Made by a program: the position numbers and the translations under genes. 57,341 nt of DNA from Sorangium cellulosum. GTDB taxonomy: Bacteria; Myxococcota_A; Polyangia; Polyangiales; Polyangiaceae. The stretch covers positions 1-57,341 of the forward strand of contig DYPH01000021.1 in assembly GCA_020720045.1 (NCBI GenBank), in the 5' to 3' direction. The notes beneath the pieces were generated by a model. The model made no database searches. It saw only the letters and a list, made by a program, of their open reading frames with translations, and was not told the DNA's origin. Positions 1-8,025 of this stretch are shown here, one piece after another. Numbering within the stretch: position 1 is the first letter of the stretch; each line of letters starts with the position of its first letter.

Positions 1-48
1 TGCTTTGATCACATCCCGTGTAAATTGCAATTCCGAGCAGCTACCTAG
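1..48. repeat. Terminal inverted repeat, left copy
   Basis: These 48 bases are an exact reverse complement of 57290-57337; identity stops at position 49. The unit is clearly more AT-rich than its surroundings and contains the small palindrome AAATTGCAATT with one mismatch. Read outward it begins at CTAG and lies just beyond the stop codon of the kinase gene. It most likely marks the edge of a longer dispersed repeat at which assembly stopped. Confidence 0.9.
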
Positions 49-63
49 GCGCGGCTCGGTGCG

Positions 64-1614
64 TTAGCGATTTCCGAAGGGGTTATACCCGGACGAGGAG
101 CCAGTCGGCTTGGTCGTCCCGCCGGACGATGCGGCGCCCGAAGAACCGGTTGGCTTCGTCGTACCCCCCGAAGAACCGATTTTCCCCGACGACCCTGTCA
201 CCTTGACGGCGCCCGAAGACGCTACCGCGGCGGTCGCGGGCGCGCTGGCCGAGGGGGCAGCCACCACAGGTGCCGTCGCGGTCGGGGCCGCGGTGGCTGT
301 TTGTGCCGCCGAAACGGCGGTCGTTTCGGTCGTTGCGCTCGGCGTCGCGCTTGCGGTGCCTTGACCGCCGGCGGACGGTGTCGCCTTCCGAAGGGCGATC
401 GCGGCACCGCCACCACCGATGATGAGCAGTGCCAGCCCGGCAACGCCAGCGAGCGCGAAGAGGGGCGCGCGCGACTTAGGGGCGCTCGCCGACTCGCCGG
501 TTCCCGACCAATTTCCGAGCGTCTGCGCAGCGGCGGGCGGCCCGGCTACCGGGGCTAGGCCGGCGAGGTGATCGGACGGGAGCGTCGTCGGGGCGGGCGT
601 GATCGGGCCATTCGTGGCGGGACCGTTCGTCGCCACCATCGCTGCGCGGACGTTGCTCATCGAATGGACGCCGGTGCCGACCGCCTCCATCGTCGCGTAG
701 CTTCGCGGCCCGCCGCCACGCGCGAGCGAAGCGCCATACGTCCCGGTGCCAAACGGAATCAGGGCAGCCGCAAGCTCGGCTACCGAGGGCATCCGCTCGG
801 AATCCTTCTTCTTAAGGCACTGCATGACGACCGCCTCAAGGGCGGCTGGCACCTGTGGAGCGCGCAGCGTGATCGCCACCGGCTCCTCCTCAAGGATGTT
901 TGCGAACAGCTCCCCAAGCGTATCGCCACCGTAAGGGACGGCACCGGTGAGGAGCTCGTAGAGGATGACCCCAAGCGACCATATGTCGGAAACGGCTGTG
1001 ACGCGCTTGGACGAACGGAGCTGCTCGGGGCTCATGTAGAGCGGCGAACCGAGCATCGCCTTCGTCGACGTCAATGAACCGTTCGCCGCCTCGCCGAGCG
1101 GGTTCTGGGCCTTAGAGATGCCGAAATCGAGAACCTTTACGAGGGGACTACCGTCCGGCTGCTGGCAGAGAAACAAGTTTGCCGGCTTCAAGTCGCGGTG
1201 CACGATTCCCAAGTTGTGGGCCTGATGCACCGGCTCGAGCGCCTGGAGAACGTAGTCGACCGCTTCATGAAACGGGAGCGGCCCGCGGCTCTCGAGAACC
1301 TGGGCAAGGTCCTGCCCCTCCAGGTACTCGAGCACCATGAACGGGAGGCCGTCGCTCGTGACCTCCGCGTCCATGATTCGACAGACGTGCTGGCTCTTGA
1401 TCTTCGCCGCCGCGCGCGCCTCATTGAGGAAACGGCCTACCGCCTCCTGATTTGCAGCGATATCGGAGAGGAGGAACTTAAGCGCCACTCGCTCGGAGAG
1501 GATTTCGTGGTGGGCGGCAAAGACCGCCCCCATACCGCCCTGACCGAGAAGCCGTTCGATACGGTACTTCCCGGCGAGGACATCGCCTGGCTGCGGCAGC
1601 TGATAGTCGGTCAC
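64..1614 (-). CDS. Transmembrane eukaryotic-type Ser/Thr protein kinase
   Basis: A Hanks-type kinase that would phosphorylate Ser/Thr residues on cytoplasmic targets. The kinase domain covers about residues 17-290: the Gly-rich loop GQGGMGAVF at 24-32, the ATP-binding Lys46 in VALKFL, the alpha-C Glu65, the catalytic loop HRDLKPAN with Asp141, DFG at 163-165, and SPEQ near 195, so all catalytic residues are present. One membrane helix lies at about 386-406. The remaining ~110 residues are Ala/Thr/Ser-rich and end in repeated Gly-Ser-Ser/Thr-Lys-Pro motifs; they would be periplasmic, with no recognised sensor domain such as PASTA. The start is GTG and no partner gene is adjacent. This domain layout is very common in myxobacteria. 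The substrate is unknown. Confidence 0.95.
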   Translation of the reverse strand: MTDYQLPQPGDVLAGKYRIERLLGQGGMGAVFAAHHEILSERVALKFLLSDIAANQEAVGRFLNEARAAAKIKSQHVCRIMDAEVTSDGLPFMVLEYLEGQDLAQVLESRGPLPFHEAVDYVLQALEPVHQAHNLGIVHRDLKPANLFLCQQPDGSPLVKVLDFGISKAQNPLGEAANGSLTSTKAMLGSPLYMSPEQLRSSKRVTAVSDIWSLGVILYELLTGAVPYGGDTLGELFANILEEEPVAITLRAPQVPAALEAVVMQCLKKKDSERMPSVAELAAALIPFGTGTYGASLARGGGPRSYATMEAVGTGVHSMSNVRAAMVATNGPATNGPITPAPTTLPSDHLAGLAPVAGPPAAAQTLGNWSGTGESASAPKSRAPLFALAGVAGLALLIIGGGGAAIALRKATPSAGGQGTASATPSATTETTAVSAAQTATAAPTATAPVVAAPSASAPATAAVASSGAVKVTGSSGKIGSSGGTTKPTGSSGAASSGGTTKPTGSSSGYNPFGNR

Positions 1615-1720
1615 GGTGCCGCACAGAGTCGCGCACTTTGTTCAGTGAGGCAAGCGTGCGTGACTACGTTTAGCTCCGCCCGACGAGACGCGGGATCGAA
1701 GCACGCGTCTGGCCACGGAA

Positions 1721-1766
1721 ACAAAAGCGGAAACTCCCGACTTCCGCAGAACGGAAATCGGGAGTT
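1721..1766 (-). terminator. Rho-independent terminator of tRNA-Thr
   Basis: A strong hairpin, AACTCCCGA/TTCCG at 1732-1746 pairing with CGGAA/TCGGGAGTT at 1752-1766, sits directly downstream of the tRNA. In the tRNA reading direction it is followed by the T-rich run TTCCGCTTTTG. Confidence 0.8.
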
Positions 1767-1772
1767 GATCGG

Positions 1773-1844
1773 AGCCGGTGATGGGAATTGAACCCGCGAC
1801 CTGCGGTTTACGAAACCGCTGCTCTACCACTGAGCTACACCGGC
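1773..1844 (-). tRNA. tRNA-Thr (anticodon CGT)
   Basis: A full cloverleaf reads on the minus strand. The acceptor arms are GCCGGTG (complement of 1838-1844) and CACCGGC (complement of 1774-1780). The D arm is GCTC-AGTGGTA-GAGC. The anticodon stem GCGGT/ACCGC encloses the loop TTCGTAA, giving anticodon CGT, which reads ACG (Thr). The T loop is TTCAATT. The outer T stem has a G-T and a C-A pair. The discriminator base is T, and CCA is not encoded, so it must be added after transcription. A terminator follows. Confidence 0.95.
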
Positions 1845-1862
1845 ATCAGCGACGGGCGCGCT

Positions 1863-1888
1863 TCTATACGAACCGCCGGCAGGGTCAA
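1863..1888 (-). promoter_or_regulatory. Possible sigma-70 promoter of tRNA-Thr
   Basis: On the minus strand TTGACC (complement of 1883-1888) and TATAGA (complement of 1863-1868) lie upstream of the tRNA, the second ending 18 bases before its 5' end. The 14-base spacer is shorter than the usual 16-18, so one of the two boxes may be wrong. Confidence 0.4.
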
Positions 1889-1929
1889 CGGAAATCGGTA
1901 TCCCTGGCGGCGGTTCCGAGACGATTCCT

Positions 1930-3501
1930 TCAGTGGCGGTGGAGCCGGGTGATCCGATCCGCCGCCAAGCGGGAGAGCGCCATGATCCCGTGCTGGGGAT
2001 TTATCCCCAAATTTGTTGGAAAAATGCTCGAATCAACGACGTGAAGCCCGTCGACCCCGTGGACTTGGAAGTTGAGGTCGACGACCCCGGCGCGCGGATC
2101 CGGTGCCATCCGCGCGGCGCCGAAGAGGTGAGACAGAATGAAGCCGTAGGAACGCGGATCGGTCGGGCCCTCCTCGAGGAGCTTCACCTGATCAGGGCTC
2201 GTGAGGACCGATGGGACGCCGTGGACGCCGGGCCACACCTCTTTGGCGCCCGCCTCAAAGAGCATTTTTGCGATCGTCGCCGTCGCAAAACGCGTGGTTT
2301 CCATATCTTTTTGCGTCGGTGTGAAGGTCGTCCGTTCCCGTCCGAAAAGCGTCGTGCCGACCTCCCCTTCCGCGTGCGTGCGGACCTGGACGACCCAAAC
2401 GGCGAGGTTACCGACGGCGGCGAGCCGACCTCCAAGCGCCGCGCCCACGCCGGGCACACGCGCGGAAACGAGCTCGGGCGGCATCGAAAGCGTCTCGAGC
2501 TTGAAACGGTGGGTCTTCCGGAAGTGAATGCTCTCCGCCCCCTGGGTGGCGGCATTGTTCATGCCGATCGGGCGATCGAAGTTGCCAGCAACTCCGTGGC
2601 CGGGGTGCGCTTGAAAGTGTTTGCCGAGATGCACGTTCCGAAGGCCAGAACGGCGCAAAATTGCAGGACTTTGAATGGTGCTCGCCGCCAGCAAGACCCC
2701 GCGACGGGCGCGAACGATCACCGGGACGCCGCTCGCCGACGTCCCATGAATTGCGACCGCACGACCGCCACGGATCTCCACGCGATCGACAGCGACCGAC
2801 GCGATCAGCCGCCCGCCGGCCTCCAGGGTCCACAGGACGTAGCTCCGTTGCATCCCCTGCTTGGCGCCGTGGGGGCAACCTTGCATGCAGTTTGCCGAGC
2901 CTTGGCACCCCTTCGTGTAGCGGTCCATCGGGCGCGTGGCGATCCCGAGCGCGTGGGCGGCTTCGTGGAACAACGTATTGATTGTCCCTTCGATTTCCCG
3001 CTCGGTCGGCGTCACCGAGAGTTCGCGCTCAAGGGCCTCGTAATGGGGATCGAGCGCATGCTTCCCGACAACCGGTGCCAGGCCGAAGCGCTCACTCCAG
3101 TCGTCGATCACGTCTTCCGGGAGCCGCCACACAATGGCCGAGTTGACCACGGTGCTCCCGCCGACAGCGCGCCCCTGAATCAACGGAATAAAGCTGCGCC
3201 CCTCGGCGACTTGGAGGCCTTGATCGCGAAGGAGATTCGTGAACGAGGGGCCGACCCGAGGAACGAAGTCCTCGGTGTCGTACCAGGGCCCCTCCTCAAT
3301 CATGGCAACCTTCCACCCGTGCGTCGCTAGACGATAGGCAGCGACGGCCCCCGCCGCGCCTGATCCGACGACAACAAAGTCGACTTCATCGTCAAAAGGA
3401 GCCGCAAGTTTTGCCCCATCGACAAATGCCCCTTCGCGGTAGCGTGAAACACGCTTTTTGAGGTTCGTCTGAGTCTTTTCGGGTGCGTAATCAGTGAACA
3501 T
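1930..3501 (-). CDS. GMC-family FAD-dependent oxidoreductase
   Basis: A 523-residue flavoprotein of the glucose-methanol-choline family, which oxidises alcohols or sterols. The FAD-binding Rossmann motif GSGAAG is at residues 46-51, followed by the ribose-binding acidic pair EE at 69-70. A second FAD region, GRAVGGSTVVNSA, follows. The C-terminal GMC block includes HLFGAARM and the conserved INPQHG, whose His is the usual active-site base. A Cys-rich stretch (GCQGSANCMQGCPHG) is typical of the long-chain alcohol / cholesterol oxidase branch. The start is the ATG at 3501, overlapping the stop of the upstream gene; a longer open frame upstream reads through that gene and is not used. It is the last gene of a coupled operon with a GntR regulator. 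The substrate cannot be deduced. Confidence 0.9.
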   Translation of the reverse strand: MFTDYAPEKTQTNLKKRVSRYREGAFVDGAKLAAPFDDEVDFVVVGSGAAGAVAAYRLATHGWKVAMIEEGPWYDTEDFVPRVGPSFTNLLRDQGLQVAEGRSFIPLIQGRAVGGSTVVNSAIVWRLPEDVIDDWSERFGLAPVVGKHALDPHYEALERELSVTPTEREIEGTINTLFHEAAHALGIATRPMDRYTKGCQGSANCMQGCPHGAKQGMQRSYVLWTLEAGGRLIASVAVDRVEIRGGRAVAIHGTSASGVPVIVRARRGVLLAASTIQSPAILRRSGLRNVHLGKHFQAHPGHGVAGNFDRPIGMNNAATQGAESIHFRKTHRFKLETLSMPPELVSARVPGVGAALGGRLAAVGNLAVWVVQVRTHAEGEVGTTLFGRERTTFTPTQKDMETTRFATATIAKMLFEAGAKEVWPGVHGVPSVLTSPDQVKLLEEGPTDPRSYGFILSHLFGAARMAPDPRAGVVDLNFQVHGVDGLHVVDSSIFPTNLGINPQHGIMALSRLAADRITRLHRH

Positions 3502-3970
3502 CGGCGGCCCCCTTTGAAGCGACAACGACGGGGAGTCTCTTGCCGCGACCAAAATCGGCGGGCGGCGGTAATTGGGCGACGGCGCGAACTTCAGGGAGCC
3601 CGCCAAAGAACAGGCCGCCGACCGCTTTCCAGGCAAGCACCAACTGACGGACGACGTAGACATTCGACGCGGCGAGCTTTACGAGAACCTTTTCGCGATC
3701 TTCCCGCTCTAGCGACGGGAGCGTCGCGAAGCGACCGATGACGAAGAGAGGCGAGAGCGCAATCATCCAGAGCGCCGCCCGCAGTCCGAGCGCGGGGCGC
3801 GCAGGGAGCGCCGCAAAGGTATCATCTAGGTAGCGCTCCACCGGGAGATTGTCCCAGGAAAGAGGAAAAAACTCAGTCTTCCCATCCCCAGTATGGGTGG
3901 GGAACGTCGTCGAAAAAAGGGCTCGGCCCGCGCGGCGCTCGAAGTCGGTAAGGGTTCCAATCACGCTCAT
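3491..3970 (-). CDS. Unknown small protein, probable partner of the GMC oxidoreductase
   Basis: A 159-residue protein I do not recognise by sequence. It has one hydrophobic stretch at about residues 62-83 (containing LWMIALSPLFVIG) and otherwise mixed composition, so it may be membrane-attached. Its start codon overlaps the end of the GntR gene by 4 bases (ATGA) and its stop overlaps the ATG of the GMC oxidoreductase, so the three genes are translationally coupled. Many bacterial GMC dehydrogenases work with a small accessory subunit encoded next door, and the position fits that role. This is inference from context; no cofactor-binding motif is visible. Confidence 0.75.
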   Translation of the reverse strand: MSVIGTLTDFERRAGRALFSTTFPTHTGDGKTEFFPLSWDNLPVERYLDDTFAALPARPALGLRAALWMIALSPLFVIGRFATLPSLEREDREKVLVKLAASNVYVVRQLVLAWKAVGGLFFGGLPEVRAVAQLPPPADFGRGKRLPVVVASKGAADVH

Positions 3971-4890
3971 GACTTGCGACTCTCTTTCGGACTTTTCTTG
4001 GATTGGATCTCGCGGTTTGCCGGGGATTCACGCCGTTTTTTTCCGCGGAGTGGTAGGGACGCGTCGTCGCGCAGAGGCACTGGCGGTGAAACGTGCAAAG
4101 CAATTCCGTGGCGCACCGCCCACGCCTCGTCGATGGCTTCCAGAACGCCGCGCACCGAAGCGCGAACCGCGTCGGCATCGCGCGTGGCAAGGAGCTCGAA
4201 GATCGCGTCGTAGAATCCCACCGAAATATCGATGCGATCGTAGAGGAGCGCGACCAAATTGGGCTGCTCGACGGCGACGCGCGCAAACGTATTGAGCATC
4301 AGCTCAAAACCGATGTTGCCGCCGGCACGGATCAGCGCCCGCTGAAAGGCGACCTCCCCGCGGGCGAACGCGGCCAGATCGTGGACGCGCCCCTTCTGCG
4401 CGAGCGCAAGTTCTCGAAGTCCTTCCAAATCATCTGCCGTATGCCGCGCGGCGGCGAGCGCGACCGATTCGGCAACGAGGACGCGCCGAATTTCGAGCAG
4501 CGATGCAACGAGCGCCACAAACGGAGCCTCGAAGCGCCCTTCGCTCGACCGCTCGGGCCCCGGCGTGACGGCGGCCAGGCAATGGGCGAGCGCGTCGAGC
4601 CCGGCGTGCTCCTGCCAAACGGTGACGAGCGTCCCCGAGCCGTGCTTCGTGGTCAAAAACCCCTGGGCTTCAAGCCGCCCGAGCGCCGCTCGGAGCGTTA
4701 GACGGTTGACCCCAAGCGCCGCTGCGAGCTCGCGCTCCGGGGGGAGACGCCCGCCGGCAGCAAGGCGCCCGGCGAGAATTTCCCTTTGAATTTGGATGAA
4801 TACTGCGTCGACGACCGAGGTCCGCGCAATCGGTGCAAGCTGCACAAATTCGCCGACCGGGCTTCGAAGGGGGGCCGGTTCCGCTGCCAT
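3967..4890 (-). CDS. GntR-family (FadR-type) transcriptional regulator
   Basis: The first ~90 residues hold a GntR winged helix: QREILAGRL, then LPPERELAAALGVNRLTLR (recognition helix) and a wing ending KHGSGTLV. The rest is an all-helical FCD-type ligand domain, followed by a basic Lys/Arg/Ser-rich tail of about 25 residues that is unusual for the family. An in-frame GTG at 4908 would add six residues, but the palindromic operator at 4895-4909 covers that codon, so the ATG at 4890 is preferred. The regulator heads an operon with the next two genes and is divergent from ltaE. It probably represses its own operon and may also affect ltaE. The effector is unknown. Confidence 0.88.
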   Translation of the reverse strand: MAAEPAPLRSPVGEFVQLAPIARTSVVDAVFIQIQREILAGRLAAGGRLPPERELAAALGVNRLTLRAALGRLEAQGFLTTKHGSGTLVTVWQEHAGLDALAHCLAAVTPGPERSSEGRFEAPFVALVASLLEIRRVLVAESVALAAARHTADDLEGLRELALAQKGRVHDLAAFARGEVAFQRALIRAGGNIGFELMLNTFARVAVEQPNLVALLYDRIDISVGFYDAIFELLATRDADAVRASVRGVLEAIDEAWAVRHGIALHVSPPVPLRDDASLPLRGKKRRESPANREIQSKKSPKESRKS

Positions 4891-4894
4891 AGTT

Positions 4895-4909
4895 AGTGGT
4901 TGAACCACT
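4895..4909. promoter_or_regulatory. Palindromic GntR/FadR-type operator
   Basis: AGTGGTTGAACCACT is a perfect 15-base palindrome around a central G. Its core fits the TGGT-N3-ACCA operator form of the FadR subgroup. A further half-site in the opposite sense, CTCAACCAC, lies at 4916-4924. The palindrome begins 5 bases upstream of the regulator's ATG, so binding would block its own expression. Confidence 0.75.
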
Positions 4910-5004
4910 TACCCACTCAACCACAAGTCGGCAATCGGATTCTGGTGGTTTGGCGCGAAGCCGACGCCCGACGGGAAAAAATCGCGGTAGAACGCCATGC
5001 CTTT

Positions 5005-6075
5005 ATGAGTGCCTCCACGAGCGAGCAAACCTTCATCGACCTCCGAAGCGACACGGTCACGCGCCCTTCGCCGGCGCTGCGACGGGCAATGGCGGAGGCG
5101 GAAGTCGGCGACGACGTCTACGGGGAAGACCCAACGGTGCTGCGACTTGAGGCGTTCGGCGCGGAACTTCTTGGAAAAGAGGCCGCTCTGTTCGTTTCGT
5201 CGGGGACGATGGGGAACCAGCTTGCGATCGCATGCCTCACGCGCCCCGGCGACGAAGTGATCGTCGGCGAAGGGGCTCACGTCGCCTTCTACGAATCGGG
5301 GGCCGGCCCGGCGCTTTCGGGCGTCCAATTCCAAACGGCTGGAATCGATGGATTTTTCGGCACTTCGGATCTTGAGGAGGCGATGAAGCCGCGAGCCTAC
5401 TGGTGCCCGCGAACGTCTCTCGTTTGCGTGGAAAACACCCATAACCGCGCTGGCGGGCGCATCCTCGACGCCGCCCACCAAGACGCGCTCGTTGCGGCGG
5501 CCCACCGCCTGGGCCTCAAAGCCCACCTCGATGGCGCACGACTGTGGAACGCCGCCGCAGCGACCGGCCTCCCGATGGAGCGCTTCACGGCCCCCTTTGA
5601 CACGGTAACCGTTTGCTTTTCCAAAGGTCTAGGGGCCCCTGCTGGGTCGCTCTTCGCCGGGACGCGCGCGGTCGTAGAAGAAGCGCGACGCTTCCGAAAG
5701 CGTTGGGGCGGGGGGATGCGCCAGCTCGGAATCCTCGCGGCGGGCGCGCTCCATGCCGTGAAGCACCACCGGAGCGGCCTCGTCGACGATCACGTTCACG
5801 CAAAGCGTCTCGCCGACGCGCTTTCTTCCGCGGGCGTCGTGACGCCGCCCGAGACGAACATCGTCCTCGTCGATCTTTCCATCTCCGCCGACGCAGTCGC
5901 TGCCGCCGCGAAGCGCCACGGGGTGCTCGCGAGCGTTTTCGGGCCGAAGCGCCTCCGTTTTGTTACCCACCGTGACGTCGACAGCGCCGCCATCGACCGC
6001 GCCGCCGCTATCGTCGTCCACGTCATTGCCGAACTCACCCTCGCCGCCGGGCAACCGGGTCTGGAGCTCTCGTGA
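5005..6075 (+). CDS. ltaE: Low-specificity L-threonine aldolase
   Basis: A PLP enzyme that cleaves L-threonine or allo-threonine to glycine and acetaldehyde. The family opening [12 protein letters not shown] lies near residue 10. [11 protein letters not shown] and [10 protein letters not shown] (PLP-ring aspartate) follow, and the PLP Schiff-base Lys is Lys207 in [12 protein letters not shown]. The length of 356 residues is normal. The ATG at 5005 is chosen because the family motif starts right after it; the frame stays open upstream to 4900, but that part overlaps the regulator's control region. The stop overlaps the ATG of the following lipoprotein (TGATG), so the two are probably co-translated. 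Confidence 0.93.
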   Translation: MSASTSEQTFIDLRSDTVTRPSPALRRAMAEAEVGDDVYGEDPTVLRLEAFGAELLGKEAALFVSSGTMGNQLAIACLTRPGDEVIVGEGAHVAFYESGAGPALSGVQFQTAGIDGFFGTSDLEEAMKPRAYWCPRTSLVCVENTHNRAGGRILDAAHQDALVAAAHRLGLKAHLDGARLWNAAAATGLPMERFTAPFDTVTVCFSKGLGAPAGSLFAGTRAVVEEARRFRKRWGGGMRQLGILAAGALHAVKHHRSGLVDDHVHAKRLADALSSAGVVTPPETNIVLVDLSISADAVAAAAKRHGVLASVFGPKRLRFVTHRDVDSAAIDRAAAIVVHVIAELTLAAGQPGLELS

Positions 6076-7223
6076 TGGGCCGCCGCTTGCCGCTTGCCGC
6101 GTATACGATTGTTTTTGCAGGCTTTTCACCGTTGGCGGCTTGCGGCCCCGGGAAGCTGGCCGCGTATACCGTCGACGTCGCCGAAGCGCGGCGGGCGGAG
6201 AGCGCAGGTCGCTTTGACGAGGCGACGGCCGCCTGGGCGCGCGCCCACGATACGGCAAAGAACCCGCGCGATCGCGCCTACGCGGGCCTTAGGGAAGCGC
6301 AAGCGCTCGCACGCACGGGAGATTTCGCCGGCGCACGTGCCTTCCTCCTCGCCAACTACCCGGACGTCAACGCCCCCTACGGAGCCGAAGCGAAGAACGC
6401 CGCGGCGAGCTACGCAGAAAAAAGTGGCGACGCGGCGACCGCCGAGCGCGAGTTTACCGCCCTCTACCGGGGGGCTCCAAGCCACGGGGTCTCGCGCGCG
6501 GCCTTCCTGCGCGTGCTCGCCGCCGTCGAAGGGCGGAACGGCCCTGAAGCGGCGATCCTCTTTCTCGCTGCGGAAGAGAAGACGCTCGCCGGGACCGAAC
6601 TGGAAGAGCACGTCGTTTACGAGCGCGCCAAGCGTTTGGATCAACTTGGAAAAACGGCAGACGCTGTCGCCCTGTACGTGGCCGTCGCCGACCGCTTCCC
6701 CTACCCGAAAGGGGCCTATTTCGACGACGCCCTCTTCCATGCGGCCGAAATCGAAGCGCGAAGCGGCCAAGGGGAGACGGCGGTCGTTCACCTGAAGCGG
6801 CTCCTCGCGGTCCGCGAAGTCTCTGAATTTCTTGGTACCTACCAGCGCCCGCGCTTTACGCCCGCGCTTGCGATGCTGGCGCGCCTCCAAGAGACCGCCC
6901 TTCATGACCGGGGTGCCGCAGAAGCCTCCTGGCACCGACTCGCGACCGATTTCACGACGTCGACCCTCCGCGACGACGCCCGTTTCCATGAGGCTCGCCT
7001 CCGCCATCTCGCCGGCGACGAGGGGGCCGCATGCCAAAAGCTCCAGTCCTTGCAGAAGGATATGCCCGATTCCCCCTGGTCATCGTGCAATGGAGAATTG
7101 TGCCCGACGCTCGCGCCTTCGACCGCGCCTTCCACGAATTCGGGCGACTCCACGAAGGCGAAGCGTGACGTCGGCTGCCGCGACTATGTGCGCGACACGT
7201 GGAACACCGGTTTCCACGACTGA
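6075..7223 (+). CDS. TPR-type lipoprotein of unknown role
   Basis: The first 23 residues form a lipoprotein signal with lipobox LAAC (Cys23), so the protein is probably anchored in an envelope membrane. The mature part is almost wholly helical, with repeated Ala-rich helix pairs such as EARRAESAGRFDEATAAWARA and others with Gly-rich turns, typical of tetratricopeptide repeats for binding other proteins. A GTG three bases earlier is an alternative start. It is coupled to ltaE by a TGATG overlap, although a shared function with an aldolase is not obvious. The C-terminus is Ser/Thr-rich with four Cys. No enzyme motif is visible. Confidence 0.8.
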   Translation: MGRRLPLAAYTIVFAGFSPLAACGPGKLAAYTVDVAEARRAESAGRFDEATAAWARAHDTAKNPRDRAYAGLREAQALARTGDFAGARAFLLANYPDVNAPYGAEAKNAAASYAEKSGDAATAEREFTALYRGAPSHGVSRAAFLRVLAAVEGRNGPEAAILFLAAEEKTLAGTELEEHVVYERAKRLDQLGKTADAVALYVAVADRFPYPKGAYFDDALFHAAEIEARSGQGETAVVHLKRLLAVREVSEFLGTYQRPRFTPALAMLARLQETALHDRGAAEASWHRLATDFTTSTLRDDARFHEARLRHLAGDEGAACQKLQSLQKDMPDSPWSSCNGELCPTLAPSTAPSTNSGDSTKAKRDVGCRDYVRDTWNTGFHD

Positions 7224-7245
7224 TCGGAGGCGGAAACGCGAGACG

Positions 7246-7284
7246 AAAAAAACGCCCTGCCGACCAAGTCGGTGGGGCGCTTTT
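7246..7284. terminator. Bidirectional terminator between convergent genes
   Basis: The hairpin CGCCCTGCCGAC / GTCGGTGGGGCG is flanked by an A run on the left (7246-7252) and TTTT on the right. It can therefore stop transcription from the TPR lipoprotein gene and from the acidic-protein gene on the other strand. Confidence 0.75.
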
Positions 7285-7311
7285 CAACATAAAAAAGGCG
7301 TCTTGCGTCGA

Positions 7312-7722
7312 TCAGACTTCGTCGTCGGGCTCGGCCTCGCCTTCTTCCTCGTCTTCGTCTTCGTCCTCGTCGTCTTCGTCCTCGAAGTCGTCGTCGAACT
7401 CTTCGTCGGCTTCTTCCTCTTCGTCGTCCGCGGCAGCAGCCGCTTTTTTCTCGAATTTGACGTCAATTCCGATGTCGCCGAGCTGGGCGTCAACGAGCTC
7501 GAAGAGCTCATCGACGTCGTCGCCCGACCACTCTTCGAGCATGTCGGTGAGGAACTCGTAAAAATCGCCGTTGTCGAGACGGCGCTCGATTTCCTCCACC
7601 TGTTCTTCGGTGAAAGCTTCGAGAATATCTTCGCGCAGCGTCTCGGTATCGCCTTCTTCGATGGCGTCTTGAGCCGAGAGTCTGATCTGCCGCACTGCGC
7701 GCTTGTCGAGAACGATTTCCAT
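7312..7722 (-). CDS. Small protein with long acidic C-terminal tail, unknown function
   Basis: 136 residues starting MEIVLDKRAVRQ at the ATG at 7722; the frame is open further upstream without support. The N-terminal ~95 residues look like a compact helical domain (DILEAFTEEQVEEIERRL, then FYEFLTDMLEEWSGDD). From about residue 100 the chain is almost only Asp and Glu with a few Ala, which gives a CTT/CGT-rich simple-sequence stretch at 7330-7435. Acidic tails like this occur on the RNA polymerase delta subunit and on nucleic-acid mimics, but the N-domain here is not recognisably one of them. It is probably a soluble monocistronic gene. Confidence 0.75.
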   Translation of the reverse strand: MEIVLDKRAVRQIRLSAQDAIEEGDTETLREDILEAFTEEQVEEIERRLDNGDFYEFLTDMLEEWSGDDVDELFELVDAQLGDIGIDVKFEKKAAAAADDEEEEADEEFDDDFEDEDDEDEDEDEEEGEAEPDDEV

Positions 7723-8025
7723 CGTTGTTGTGCTCCAAAAAAGCGCTCGGCCCGTGAGGTGAGTACGGCGGGGGGCCCGGCGCGGTCCGCCCACTACTCA
7801 ACGCACAAATCGTGTCAAGCATCGAACTTCAGGAGGTCGACGCACCGAGGCGACGATTTCTGCGAATGCCAGCATTTTACCTCGCGGCATCGCAGGCCCG
7901 TCCCGCGGCGGAAACGTGCAATCCTTCGGCACGTTTTTCGAACGCGCGCCTCCGCTACCCCGCGCGTCGCGGCGCCCGCGCAAATCTCGGCGCCGCCCCG
8001 CAGGCTTTTGTGTAGCTTGCCGCCG
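7723..8025. other. Divergent intergenic region
   Basis: About 300 bases between two divergent starts, which should hold both promoters. I see no convincing -35/-10 pair, RNA gene or repeat. Short open frames here lack a ribosome-binding site or recognisable product. Confidence 0.5.

Noticed and set aside
1933..3330. 465-codon plus-strand frame opposite the GMC oxidoreductase
   Set aside because: Mirror of the GMC gene's codons, with no recognisable product or ribosome-binding site.
7330..7440. CRISPR-like or microsatellite repeat
   Set aside because: The CTT/CGT repeats are just the codons for the Asp/Glu tail; no spaced identical repeats were seen anywhere in the window.
6832..8025. Upstream 398 codons of the frame ending at 8736
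   Set aside because: It overlaps the TPR lipoprotein and is antisense to the acidic protein; the barrel protein has its own signal peptide at 8026.
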